From contig WPIO01000016.1 in the NCBI GenBank assembly GCA_009760855.2, forward strand, positions 3,520,001 through 3,572,500: DNA of 52,500 nucleotides, in the 5' to 3' direction. This DNA is from Cristatella mucedo. Its lineage: Eukaryota; Bryozoa; Phylactolaemata; Cristatellidae. A program made the translations under genes and the position numbers. A model generated the notes under the pieces. The model did not search any database and was not told where the DNA came from. It saw only the letters and a program-made list of their open reading frames with translations. Shown here in pieces: positions 10,505 to 20,072 of the stretch (position 1 is its first letter; every line of letters starts with the position of its first letter).

Positions 10505-11997
10505 AAACCCTGCTAGTAAGTTCCGGTCTGGCTTTAGAGCTAATCACTCCACAGAGTCAGCATTGCTTAGGGAGTACAACGACCTACTTAGAAAAGCCGA
10601 TATAGGTATAGTGACTCTGCTTGTTTTGCTCGATCTTTCGGCTGCTTTTGATACCATCGATCACAAAGTTCTTCTAAAGCGCCTCTCATCTCGCCTGGGC
10701 ATCACTGGCATTGCTCTACAAAGGTTTAAATCATATCTCAGTAGGAGACTCCAGAGTATTGGCGTGAATGGACAAAGATCATCTGAGGCACCTCTGAAAT
10801 ATGGGGTACCTCAGGGGTCCGTGCTAGGTCCGGTTCTTTTCACGGTTTATACTCTCCCTCTTGCTGATGTGATTGCCAAGCACAATCTAGGCTTTCACTT
10901 CTATGCGGATGACATTCAGTTGTACCTTTGCTTTGATCTCTCCCGGCCTTCGAGCACCTTGTATACTGCCAACTCACTTGCTGTATGTATTGATGACATC
11001 CGCACGTGGATAGTAACACATTTTCTTAAACTAAACGATGATAAAACTAACTTACTAGTTATGGGCAAACCAAGTGTGATTCACAAATTGGAAAGGCTGA
11101 CGCTCAAAATTGGCTCTGCCAGCATATCTCCTGTTGAATCAGCTCGAAATCTAGGCGTCATGCTCCAAAGTGACCTCTCGTTAGACGACCGCATCAGCTC
11201 CTCAGTCAAGTCTGCCTACTTTCAGCTACATAACATTGCTTAAATTCGGGCTTGTTTAGATAGGGATACCACGACCAAGTTGGTCCATGCATTTGTGACA
11301 TCCCGTCTTGACTTCTGTAACTCACTTATTTCTGGCCTACCGGTATGTGCGATCAGGCGATTACAGCTGGTGCAAAACTCGGCAGCTAGGCTTTTCTGTC
11401 GTGAGCGTCGCAGTTGCCACATCATACCACTTTTCGCCGACCTGCACTGGCTCCCAGTCAAGCAACGGACTGACTTCAGGGTGTTATCGCTCACTTTTAG
11501 ATTACTTCATTCTTTGGTTCCAGCCTATCTCTCAGATCTACTCCCCCACCAGGCCAAGCATCGTAACACCCACTTTTTGGAATCCAACGGTCTAGAAATA
11601 CCTCGTACAAACCTCAAATCCTTCGGAGACCGTGCATTTAGTTCGTATGCTCCCAAAGCCAGGAACTCCCTCCCGACCTGCGTCAGAACATCCCCTGACT
11701 TGACCACATTTAAAAAGAACTTAAAAACACACCAATTTAGGACAGCATTTAGTGGGTCCCTGTTATTTGTTCTTCATGTGCTTATTCGTACTGACACTGT
11801 GCATGCTGCCACTAACCATATTTGCATGCTGATCCTCTGCATGTCGCCCCTAACCATGTTGTTCATGTTGCTTATCAAGCATGATATTACTCACCATCTA
11901 ATCGTGTTTCCCTTTGCAGCAAATGTAAAGCTCCTAGGAAGAGATTGAGTTCTTTGAGGGCGCTTTATCAAGTGCATTATTATTATTATTATTATGT
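10505..11997 (+). mobile_element. LINE-A, best-preserved reverse transcriptase copy
   Basis: A single frame runs from about 10563 to 11948, broken by one stop (TAA at 11241-11243) where other copies have a lysine codon. It encodes most of an RT. The palm strand is LLDLSAAFDTIDHKVLLKRL, and the next block reads KYGVPQGSVLGPVLF. The catalytic box is FHFYADD at about 10897-10917, followed by FLKLNDDKTNLLVMGK. The C-terminal domain contains AFVTSRLDFCNSL, LQLVQNSAARLFC and LHWLPVKQRTDF. This order and these motifs are typical of the CR1/L2 group. The endonuclease domain is missing (5' truncation). The 3' end has the GCGC hairpin at 11925-11972 and (ATT)n to 11997. With one stop in the frame it is probably the youngest copy here. 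Confidence 0.9.
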
Positions 11998-12334
11998 TCT
12001 ATAGCTGTGCATTCTGTAAAAAACCTCATATTACCTTGTAGACTTTCTTACTTCTTTCTTCTCATTGAGTTTTCATTTTTTGGGGCTGGACACCACCTGC
12101 CTTTTTACCTCCCGTGTCTTCTGAAAACAGCTTTACGTGGTCAAAAAATATATAAAAAGTACACAGTAGCCGCAGTGACAATGCAGTTCACGGCCGGTCG
12201 GCATAGCACTGACCTTCACACGTCGACTGACTCCGGAAGACGAGGTTGAGCCTTAGGGGAGCTTGACAGGAAGGTTTGGGAAGATTGGAACGTGCCGATG
12301 TCGTCTATAATCTGGCGCCAGGATGCCCCATGCA
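11998..12334. other. Unassigned spacer
   Basis: No gene is seen. It separates the LINE-A 3' tail from SINE copy 2. The short open frame at 12007-12249 shows no family resemblance. Confidence 0.4.
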
Positions 12335-12510
12335 CACACCGTGATGGCATACTTGGTAAGGCGGTTGCTTTTCACGACCTCGGTCCTGAGGTCGTGGGTT
12401 CGAATCTGCGTTGGTGGTTCTTTATCGCCACTGAAAGCGGAGGTAATAGCCGTTAAGGCTCTTCTGTCTCTAGGCAAAGAGGAAGTTAAATCAGCTAGTA
12501 TTTATTTACT
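12335..12510 (+). mobile_element. tRNA-derived SINE, copy 2
   Basis: It shows the tRNA-like head (GATGGCATACTTGGTAAGGC, then GGTTGCTTTTCACGACC), the extended hairpin GACCTCGG..CTGAGGTC, and the B box GGTTCGAATC followed by a one-base change. The family body TAGCCGTTAAGGCTCTTCTG and the end AAATCAGCTAGTATTTATTT follow. The tail is T/A-rich. Flanking sequence is unassigned, so no target-site duplication could be set. Confidence 0.75.
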
Positions 12511-12584
12511 GTTATCAATAGGATAAAATCTAAAATAATCACTCACTTATCATTTTCTCAAACTTACTATTTCTGCTTCGAGCA

Positions 12585-12830
12585 AGCGGCAAACTTATTA
12601 TTATATTATATATATTTATATTATAATATATTCTACTTTGGCGACGAGTGAGTGGCAAACTTATTACTATATTATATATATGCATATATATATATATTTA
12701 TATTTATATTATAATATATTATATTTTGACGACGAGTGAGACAAACTTATTATTAGATTGTTATATAAACATATATATATATATATATATTGTAATAAAT
12801 ATTATTTTGATGATGGGTGAGCGGCAGGGA
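12585..12830. repeat. AT-rich minisatellite, three to four units
   Basis: A unit of roughly 80-95 bp is repeated. Each has GGCAAACTTATTA-type sequence (third unit GACAAACTTATTA), then a TA-dinucleotide palindromic run, then a GACGACGAGTGAG-type end (GATGATGGGTGAG in the last). Unit starts are near 12588, 12650 and 12738. The TA runs can form cruciforms. Unit lengths differ through expansion of the TA part. Confidence 0.7.
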
Positions 12831-12919
12831 AATATCCTGTCAACGACGCTGCATGGATCGCTGCCTGAGCTCTGGCGTGCGTGACGCAGGCTGGCACAAC
12901 CAGTTAAGCCACAGCTCGG

Positions 12920-13245
12920 TCTAGCTTTAGCTCTGCAGGTCCTAGACTGTGGAACTCGCTTCCACAATTCTTACGCAACGACAACTACTCTCCAACTGCC
13001 GACTATGGCACATCTTTTTCAGCGGTCCTGAACTGCTACTTCTATGCTACTCACTACCTCAACTGCTCTCCTAACTCTGCTATGCTTCCCACTTTCTCTT
13101 TGTTGCGGGAGACGAAGTCTGTTGGCTACCGAATGCGTACCGAAAGCCGCTTAGGCTGTGAGTGCGCTATACAAAACTCTCCTGCGTAATACCCACATGG
13201 TCTTTATGACTTTGTGGACTTACTGAAGGAGATACATTACATAAC
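12920..13245 (+). mobile_element. LINE-B 3' end
   Basis: From about 12920 it follows the family 3' part: the GGTCCTAGACTGTGGAACTC run encoding GPRLWNS, then CTTACGCAACGACAACTACT. It passes through the untranslated region (GCGTACCGAAAGCCGCTTAG) and ends at ATACATTACATAA. It is strongly 5'-truncated. Confidence 0.8.
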
Positions 13246-13969
13246 TCTGCAAACATGCTTAGCTAGCTCAGCCAAATGTAATAAAGTCCTCGAAACGAGG
13301 ACTTGCTTAAATCTAGATAATTATAGTCACGTGAATTTGTTTTGAAATATGCAAAATCCATTTTGCTTTTGTTTCCCGCCCCCTTGAACATGACTAGCGC
13401 CCGGGGACATTTGTCGTCCGCTCCATGTCCTTGCCACGCTCCTTGCAATGCCTTCAAGGCCGTTGAGCTTAAAATTAGATCCCTTCGCTCTCGCACTCCG
13501 GCCGGACCGGAATTCGAGTTTCTTCTTAATCAATCTGGGTTTATCACAAACGCACTTCAAGTGACTTTGATGCTTTACCCCCTACTTCTTTCTACTTCCT
13601 ACTTCCTTCTACTTCCTACTTCCTTCTTCCTTCTACTTCCTTCTACTTCCTTCTACTTCCGATGCTTCGCAAACCTTCTGTACTCACTGCGGACCGAAAG
13701 CAAGTCACCTTCTGACTGGACGAAGTTCAAAACTAAGCTCACACCCTGGGTGCTCCGCACAGCCGTTGCTCAATCCGCGCGAACTGCCCTTGGCGTGCTT
13801 GTGGATGTTGCAAGTTTCAACTAACCGAATTTTTTAGATTCCTCTTCAAAACGCTTAAAAACCACCTTTAACGAGATGTGGTGCTCTAGGGACGCTATCT
13901 GAATTTTTCTTTATTTTCATTGCTATTTCTATCATTACTGCTAAAAAACTAAAGTAGCTTTATTAACAA
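13246..13969. other. Unassigned spacer with TACTTCCT repeats
   Basis: A pyrimidine-rich short tandem array built on CTACTTCCTT lies at about 13577-13660. A + strand open frame of 160 codons (13342-13824) spans it, but the repeat part is low complexity. The preceding residues match nothing I know. An overlapping - strand frame is equally long-lived, which argues for chance. Confidence 0.45.
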
Positions 13970-15910
13970 TAATAATTATAATAACACACTTGATAAAGCG
14001 CCCTTGAAAACATGCTCGATAAACAACAGAAATAACATGGTTAAAGGTGACATGCGCAGGGTCAAAACGCAAGTGTGGTTTGTGGCAGCATGCAACAGTG
14101 CCAGCACACATAAGCACATAAAGGACGAATCGCATGGACTAAGTGCGGTCAAAAATAAGTGCGTTTTTAATTCCATTTTAAATATGGTCAAGTCAGGGGA
14201 TATCGTGACGGAAGTCGGGAGTTACTGCCAGGCTTTGGGAGCGTGAGAACTAAAGGCATGGTCTCCAAAGGATTTGAGGTTTGTACGCGGTATAGGTAAA
14301 CAGTTCGATTCCAAAAAGCAGGTGGTACGACGCTTAGCCTCGTGGGCTATAGATCTAATAGGTAGGCTGGAGCCGATGAATGAAGAAATCTAAAATTGAG
14401 TAATATAACCTTAAAGTCAATGTGTTGCTTGACTGGTAGCCAGTGCAGGTTGGCGAGAAGTGGTGTGATGTGGCGACTGCGACGCTCACGACAGACAAGC
14501 CTAGCTGCAAAGTCTTGCACCAGCTGTAAGCGCCTGAACACCCAGGCCGGAAGAGCGGCAAACAGTGAGTTACAGAAGTCAAAATGGGATGTCATAAATG
14601 CATGGACCAACTTAGATTCGGTATTCCTGTCAAAGCAATCCCGAATTTCAGCAATGTTACGTAGCTGAATTTAGGGAGACTTGATTGTGGAGCTAACGCC
14701 GTCGTCTAACGAAATGTCACTTTGTAATAGGATACTGGATTTCGTGCAGATTCTACAGGAGACATGCTGACGAGCCAATTTTGAGCGTTAGCTTTTCCAA
14801 TTTCTGAATCACCATTGGTTTGCCTATAAATAGTAATTTCGTTTTATCATCATTCAATTTAAGTGAGTTTACTGCCATCTCTGTGCGGATGTCATCATTA
14901 CATGTAGCAAGGGAATTGAGAGAATTCGAGGAGCTCCAAGGCATAGGTTCCAGTGAGGGATCAAAGCAAAGATACAAGTGTCAGTCGCATAGAAGTGAAA
15001 GCCTAGATTGTGCTTGGCAATCACATCGGCAAGAGAGAGAGAATATAAACCGTGAAAAGAACCGGACCAAGCACGGAGCCATGAGGTACATCACATTTCA
15101 GAGGTTCTTTGGATGGTCTCTGTCCATTCACGTGAATGCTCTGGAGCCTCTTTTTGAGGTAGGATCTTAACCATTTTCAATGCAGGGCCAGTAATGCCAA
15201 GGCGAGATGAGAGGTGCTCAAAAAAGAACTTTGTGATCGATAGTATCAAAGGCTTTCGAAAGATCGATTTAAACGAGCAGATATACTCTACCCATGTAAG
15301 CATTCCTAAGTAGGTCGTTGTACACCCGAAGCAAAGCTGACTCCGCAGAGTGATTAGATCTAAACCCAGAATTGAACTTACTGCAAAGTTTAAGTTTTCG
15401 ATATGTGAGTTCAGCAGGTCTGCTACGACTCGTTCCAGTGTCTCTCATCTGGGAGCGGTTGAGGAGATGGTTGATCGTCGACATCAGCGTTTTTGGGTTG
15501 TGTATCTGTGATTGAACAATGTTTCTATAGAAGCTAGACTTGACCTTTGGTAGGATCGATTGGTACGACCTACACTAGTCTTTGTATGCCTGTCGATGGA
15601 CAGTCAATCCTGATCACGACCTCGGTCCCGAGGTCGTTGGTTCGATTCCTGCGGTGGGCGATTCTGCATCACCACTGCAAGCGGTGGTGATAGCCGTAAA
15701 GGCTCTTCTGTCGCTATACAAAAAGAGGCTGTTTAATCAGCTAAGATTTATTTATTTATTTATCTTGTGTATGCTGTTGAAGCTTTCGCTCAGTAGACCT
15801 AGCTATTTTAATGTCTGTTGTAAACCATAGGCCGTCTGGGTGAGGGCAAACAGTGCGCTTAGTCGGAGGTGCCAACTTGTTGAGTATGTCAGCTAGTGTC
15901 GTGTTGTGGC
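13970..15910 (-). mobile_element. LINE-A copy, nearly 1.8 kb, with nested SINE
   Basis: The 3' terminus is at 13970-14010 (ATAATAATTATAATAA, then CACTTGATAAAGCGCCC; the hairpin is partly deleted). Going right, the - strand frames read AFMTSHFDFCNSLFAALPAW, LHWLPVKQHIDFKVILLNF and SLKLNDDKTKLLFIG, followed by remnants of the YADD, PQGS-like and DTIDHK regions up to about 15480. The segment 15490-15910 matches window positions 1-250 and so belongs to the upstream part of the element. A SINE interrupts it at 15613-15765. Several frameshifts make it non-coding. Confidence 0.8.
15613..15765 (+). mobile_element. tRNA-derived SINE, copy 3, nested in LINE-A
   Basis: This is a 5'-truncated copy starting at CACGACCTCGGTCCCGAGG, so the A box is missing. 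The B box GGTTCGATTCC is intact and is followed by the whole family body. The end is ATCAGCTAAGATTTATTTAT with a (TTTA)n tail. LINE-A sequence on both sides lines up with positions 1-250, proving that the SINE inserted later than the LINE. Confidence 0.8.
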
Positions 15911-16284
15911 AATCTACACATGCTTATAGGTCGGAAGGGGAACTGAGAAGCAGAGGTGAGGCAGACATTCTCTTACGGACAGCCTCGATGTTAATGTCTT
16001 TAATATAGTAATTCACCAATGTCTTTGATTAAGTAATATTTAATAACAGAGTACTTTGTAAAATTTAACATAAAATTTAATAATAATCTTTAGTAAATTT
16101 ACTCATAATTAAACATTAATAAATGTAAAGCTAATGTATACCTTTTAGTGACAAAATATAAGCCGGAAGTAGACAAAAGCAATGCACGTCAGGCAACTCC
16201 GGCATCTCAGACACATCTCGATACGACTGCACTTGCTGTCGGCCAGTGGAGGCACTTTTAAAGTCTTTGGATGCCACACAACGA
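15911..16284. other. Unassigned spacer, AT-rich centre
   Basis: No gene is recognised. Positions 15990-16135 are AT-rich with repeated TTAATAA-type words. An open frame on the - strand (16145-16453) has no family resemblance. Confidence 0.4.
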
Positions 16285-16372
16285 TAACGGTGATGATGAT
16301 GGTATTGCATTTGTATATCGCTCTCGGAGATCTGAATCTCTTACTAGGCACTTTACAAATGCTATGAAGAAA
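16285..16372 (-). mobile_element. Relic of LINE-A 3' terminus
   Basis: A (GAT)n-like stretch at 16288-16302 is followed by TATCGCTCTCGGAGATCTGA and TTACTAGGCACTTTACAAAT. This matches the reverse complement of the LINE-A tail hairpin with substitutions. It lies just upstream of the transporter's GC-rich 5' region. Confidence 0.5.
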
Positions 16373-16479
16373 GCTTGACCAAATGTAAGCACCAACTACC
16401 GGTAAGCAGCCCCTCTCCAGCAGGCGACCGACGAAGGGATCGCTAAGCAACATTAGAGGTCAGAGGCGAGCCAGCGTGC

Positions 16480-17043
16480 TTGTGTCGGCCTGACGATCAA
16501 ACCACCGCGACCGCTGTTGGTCAGCCGCCTACTGACCGCATACTGCCGGAGAGCAGCCAGGACTCGCCCCACCTGAGCGCCTTCTCAGCGGCGGCAGCCT
16601 TTATGCGCTCGTTGCTTCTGGCGACAGCTGCAGCCAGCTGCGGTAGTGAACGAGCGAGGAGCGATTGCCGAGCTCGCTCTGAGCGATTGCCTAGGGAGCT
16701 CTGAGCGAGCGCCGAGCGAGCTCTGAGCGAGCGCCGAGTGAGCGAGGAGCGAGCGCCGAGCGAACGAGGAGCGAGTGCCGAGCGAGCGAAGAGCGAATGC
16801 CGAATGAACGAGGAGCAAGCTTCGCACGCTTAATGGCGACTCTTAGCTCTCGCTCCACTTAGCAGGTCGAGGCCGCAGACGACGAAGCGACAAAGCGAGC
16901 GAATTAAGAACGAGCAAGCGACAAAGAAGCAGCGGAAAGCAGCGGTAGCGTGAGTGTGGACCGCGCCAACACCTCCGAGCTGGCCAGGTGCGCAAGCACC
17001 TAACGGGTGCATAGCTCACCAGGTTGCGCCACTGTCGCACGAC
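16480..17043 (+). promoter_or_regulatory. GC-rich 5' region of the transporter gene
   Basis: Sequence immediately upstream of the first coding ATG is GC- and CpG-rich. It includes an imperfect tandem array of GAGCGAGCGCCGAGCGA-like words at about 16640-16815. No TATA box lies in the last 500 bp. I infer that it holds the 5' untranslated region and a CpG-type promoter, but no start site can be placed. In the frame of the gene, GTG codons occur upstream (for example 16954) but no ATG before 17044. Confidence 0.45.
16640..16815. repeat. GAGCGA/CCGAGCGAG imperfect tandem array
   Basis: Short units such as GCGAGCGCCGAGCGAG and GAGGAGCGAGTGCCGAGCGA repeat about ten times with substitutions. The array is purine-rich on the + strand. 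It sits about 230 bp upstream of the transporter ATG. Confidence 0.7.
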
Positions 17044-17233
17044 ATGGCGTTACTCGACGGCGGCTATGCCTGGTTCGTTCTCGGCGCATCGTGCCTTCTG
17101 CAACTGCTCAGCGTCGGCTTCTCGATTGGTAGTCTCGGCGTCATGCTGGTCTCGTTCAGCGCGGCGTTTCCGGCCGCCGACGTGGGGCAAATGGCCTGGA
17201 TAGGAAGCCTGAGATCGTTTCAGTTCCTGGCGA
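17044..17233 (+). CDS. MCT/SLC16-like transporter, exon 1 (residues 1-63 and first base of 64)
   Basis: This is the first coding exon of a monocarboxylate-transporter-like protein of the major facilitator superfamily, predicted to sit in a membrane. The ATG is the first in its frame and has G at -3 and G at +4. Residues 5-10 are DGGYAW, the family's DGGWGW-type N-terminal signature at the start of helix 1. Helix 1 continues through LGASCLLQLLSVGFSIGSLG. It is followed by MLVSF, then MAWIGSL, which matches the family WISS start of helix 2. The exon ends at TTCCTGGCGA with the donor GTAAGT, phase 1. Joining to 21864 keeps the frame and the helix-2 spacing. The position of the TM1 lysine of MCT1 is glycine here, so proton-coupled lactate transport should not be assumed. 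The substrate is unknown. Confidence 0.88.
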
Positions 17234-17480
17234 GTAAGTACGACGTCCGTCGCCTAGCGGCGACTCACCCGGATAGGCGTCGCGTCGATCGGTCACGGCC
17301 GTGCCGGTGACTCTTCTTGGAGAACTGCGCAGCTACCCACTGACTGATGATTCACGGCCAACCGATGGCCAAGCGCGGCGAGCGCCGTCTAGCGTCGGGA
17401 ATCGGAGCGTTCCCTGCGGTTCGCCTTCGGATCGTCTGCTTGTGGCTCGAGTGAGACCTCGGCGACAGTTGTGTCCACGT

Positions 17481-17483
<3 letters not shown>

Positions 17484-17567
<84 letters not shown>

Positions 17568-17766
17568 TCTCTCTTACTCTCTCTCTCCTTTACGCTGCCT
17601 CTTTCCCGCTCTTGCTTTCTCTCGCTCTCTATCTCTCTATGAGTCGCTCGCTCTCTCTCACGCTTCCCCTCTCTCTCCCCTCTCTCTCCCCTCTCTCTCC
17701 GCCCACTCTCTCTCTCTCTCTCTCCCTTACGCTCTCTCTCTCTCTCGCTGTCTCTAGCTCTTTCTA

Positions 17767-17842
<76 letters not shown>

Positions 17843-17932
17843 CTCTCTCTCTCCCCTCTCTCTCTCCCCTCTCTCTCTTTCTCTAGCCCTCTCTCTCGCC
17901 CTGTCTCTCTCTCTCTATCTCTCTCTCGCGCG

Positions 17933-17990
<58 letters not shown>

Positions 17991-17997
17991 TTCTTTC
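17484..17997 (+). repeat. Long CT microsatellite in intron 1
   Basis: This is almost pure (CT)n with short interruptions (CTTTACGCTGCC, TCTCCCC, CTCGCC), starting 250 bp after the exon 1 donor. Open frames through it are only Ser-Leu repeats on one strand and Arg-Glu on the other, so they are not genes. The polypurine/polypyrimidine strand asymmetry gives it triplex (H-DNA) potential. Confidence 0.95.
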
Positions 17998-18967
17998 CAG
18001 CTAAGATAGCAGTGCAACCGTGTGGTGCACAATCCCGATGCCATTGCTAAAGCCGACGGAGGAGCTGGGCGCATTTACCCTTGTTGCAGCGACCAAGGCA
18101 GCCTTAGTTTCCACGCCCTCCCCAACTTCACAAACGAAGACAGTATGTCTTAAGCCCGCTCGATTAGCATTTACTGAATTTGTATTGAATACAAACTATG
18201 ATTTCCGCTATAATTTCTCATTAGTTGCTGGTCTAGTCCCATGAGGATGTAAATCTTGGATGTCTTGCTACTCTGCGTAAAGATGTGCTGGTATTGCCCC
18301 GCCCGAATAAAAATCCTGCTCGGCCACTGGCTGACGCCTACAGTAATAATAATGGAGCGAGCGCTCAAATTTCGGCGAGAAAACCATGAAGAAAACCAAC
18401 ACTGCTAAGGCGTTGGCACTGACGTTGGTAGGCGATTTAAGCAACGGTTCGGTTTTTAACTCTGTGACTCGCAGCAAGCGTTAACACGTGACACTCATGC
18501 GCTTCATACGTGTATGGGCCGGGTCGGACGTCGCACATAAATCAGGATGCGCGCAAAATATCGCACTGCCCGTAAGCCTGCTCATAGCCGACAATTAACA
18601 AAGCAGCCTGAGATTCTAAGTTGGTGTCCGAATTCTAATCTATTAACTGTCGGGAATAGCAGGCGCTCGATGGCGGCGAGTGTGAGCATACGTCGTCCTT
18701 CACCTTAAGAGTCCCCGTAAGTCGCCCTTCACCTTCAGAGTCCCCGTAACTCACCCTTCACCTTCAACACCATCAGGGCCATCAGCTTTGTCAGGCCTTA
18801 TTGTGCAATCAAGCCCGCCGCACTGCGAGCCACATCGGCCGCGTGCATGCAACAGAATTATTTCTTAATCAAAAGGAAGTCAATAATGGTTAATTCTCAT
18901 AATGGTCAGAGCAGCTTGCCCACAATTTCGCAATGAGTCTAGACGTTTTGTCAGGCTAGATAAACTG
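17998..18967. other. Intron 1 sequence, no feature recognised
   Basis: This is unassigned intron sequence. At 18705-18770 a short stutter repeats CCTTCACCTT-AGAGTCCCCGTAA-like words about three times. No exon with transporter similarity was found here. Confidence 0.45.
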
Positions 18968-19506
18968 TACAGTCAAGCAACGCATCGAATTCAATTTTCT
19001 GTCGCTCACTTTTAGGGCCCTTCATCCTTTGGCTCCAGCCTACCTATCACGTCTACTCTCTCGAGTCTATGCGTCGCACTACCGGCTAATCTGAATCTAA
19101 TCGTTTACCTTGACCTCGAACGAACCTGGAATTCTTTTGAGACCGCTCCTTCAGTTCGTACGCTCCCAGAGCCTGGAACTCACTTCCGACTTGTGTCACG
19201 ACATCCCCAAACTGACCTCATTTAAAAAAAACTAAAAAAAACATCTATTAATCAGAGCATTTAGTGGGCCCGTGTGAGTTTTTCCTTTGAGTGCATATGA
19301 GTGATTACACTGTGCATGCTGCCACTAACCATACTTGCATGCTGACCACGTGCATGTCACGCCTAACCATGTTATTCTTGCTGTCATTGAGCATGCTACC
19401 ACTAACCATTCGACCCTTTGCAGTGAATGTGAAGTGCCTAGAAAGAGATTGCGTTCTCTGAGGGCGCTTAATTAAATTTATTATTACTATCATTGTTATT
19501 ATTACA
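18968..19506 (+). mobile_element. LINE-A 3' fragment in intron 1
   Basis: It begins in the RT C-terminal block (CAGTCAAGCAACGCATCGA, encoding VKQRI) and runs through the 3' untranslated region. The terminal hairpin TGAAGTGCCTAGAAAGAG..GAGGGCGCTT is partly preserved. It ends in ATTATTACTATCATTGTTATT. No frame is open. Confidence 0.75.
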
Positions 19507-19602
19507 GGAATTCTGAATTTTTCTGGGTGCCTCCACTAGTTCTGCAAGATTTTCAAGCAACTTTTGAAGCAGTTAAAAATTCAAGTCCCTTTTGAGCTGA
19601 GC

Positions 19603-20039
19603 CCGCCCATCTCGTCTTGGCATCACTGACAAAGCACAAACCTTAAATCCTTTGGAGACCGTGCATTTAGCTCGTATGCTCCCACAGCCTGGAACTCCCT
19701 CCCGACCTGCATCAGAACATCCCTGACCTGACCACATTTAAAAGAAACTTAAAAACATACCTATTTAGGACAGCATTTAGTGGGTCCTTGTGATTCGTCC
19801 TCGATGTGCTTATGCGTGCTGACACTGTTCATGCTGCCACTAACCACATTTGCATGCTGACCCAGTGCATGTAACCCCTAACCATATTATTCATTTTGTT
19901 TGTTTTTCAAGCATGATTTTACTTACTATTCTATTGCGTATCACTTTGCAGCAAATGTAAAGCGCCTAGAAAGAGATTAAGTTCTCTGAGGGCGCTTTAT
20001 CAAGTGCAACATTATTATTATTATTATTATTATTATTAC
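19603..20039 (+). mobile_element. LINE-A copy with large internal deletion
   Basis: The left end, CCATCTCGTCTTGGCATCAC, is RT palm-region sequence. It jumps directly to ACCTTAAATCCTTTGGAGAC, which lies several hundred bases further along in complete copies. The 3' untranslated region and the hairpin AAAGCGCCTAGAAAGAGATT..GAGGGCGCTTT are well preserved and end in (ATT)n at 20012-20039. Confidence 0.7.
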
Positions 20040-20072
20040 TTCTGCAATGGTTTACGTCAATCTAATATAATG

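Noticed and set aside
12335-12430. tRNA genes at the SINE heads (five places with a good B box)
   Set aside because: The A-to-B box segment does not fold as a cloverleaf with a 7-base anticodon loop. The same sequence with the same 3' body recurs at five sites, which marks a SINE.
16954-17043. N-terminal extension of the transporter to 16954
   Set aside because: It would start at GTG. The first ATG in frame is at 17044, in good context, directly before the DGG signature.
17301-18074. Open frames across the CT tract (Ser-Leu repeats on +, Arg-Glu repeats on -)
   Set aside because: They are translations of a dinucleotide repeat inside an intron, with no flanking domain.
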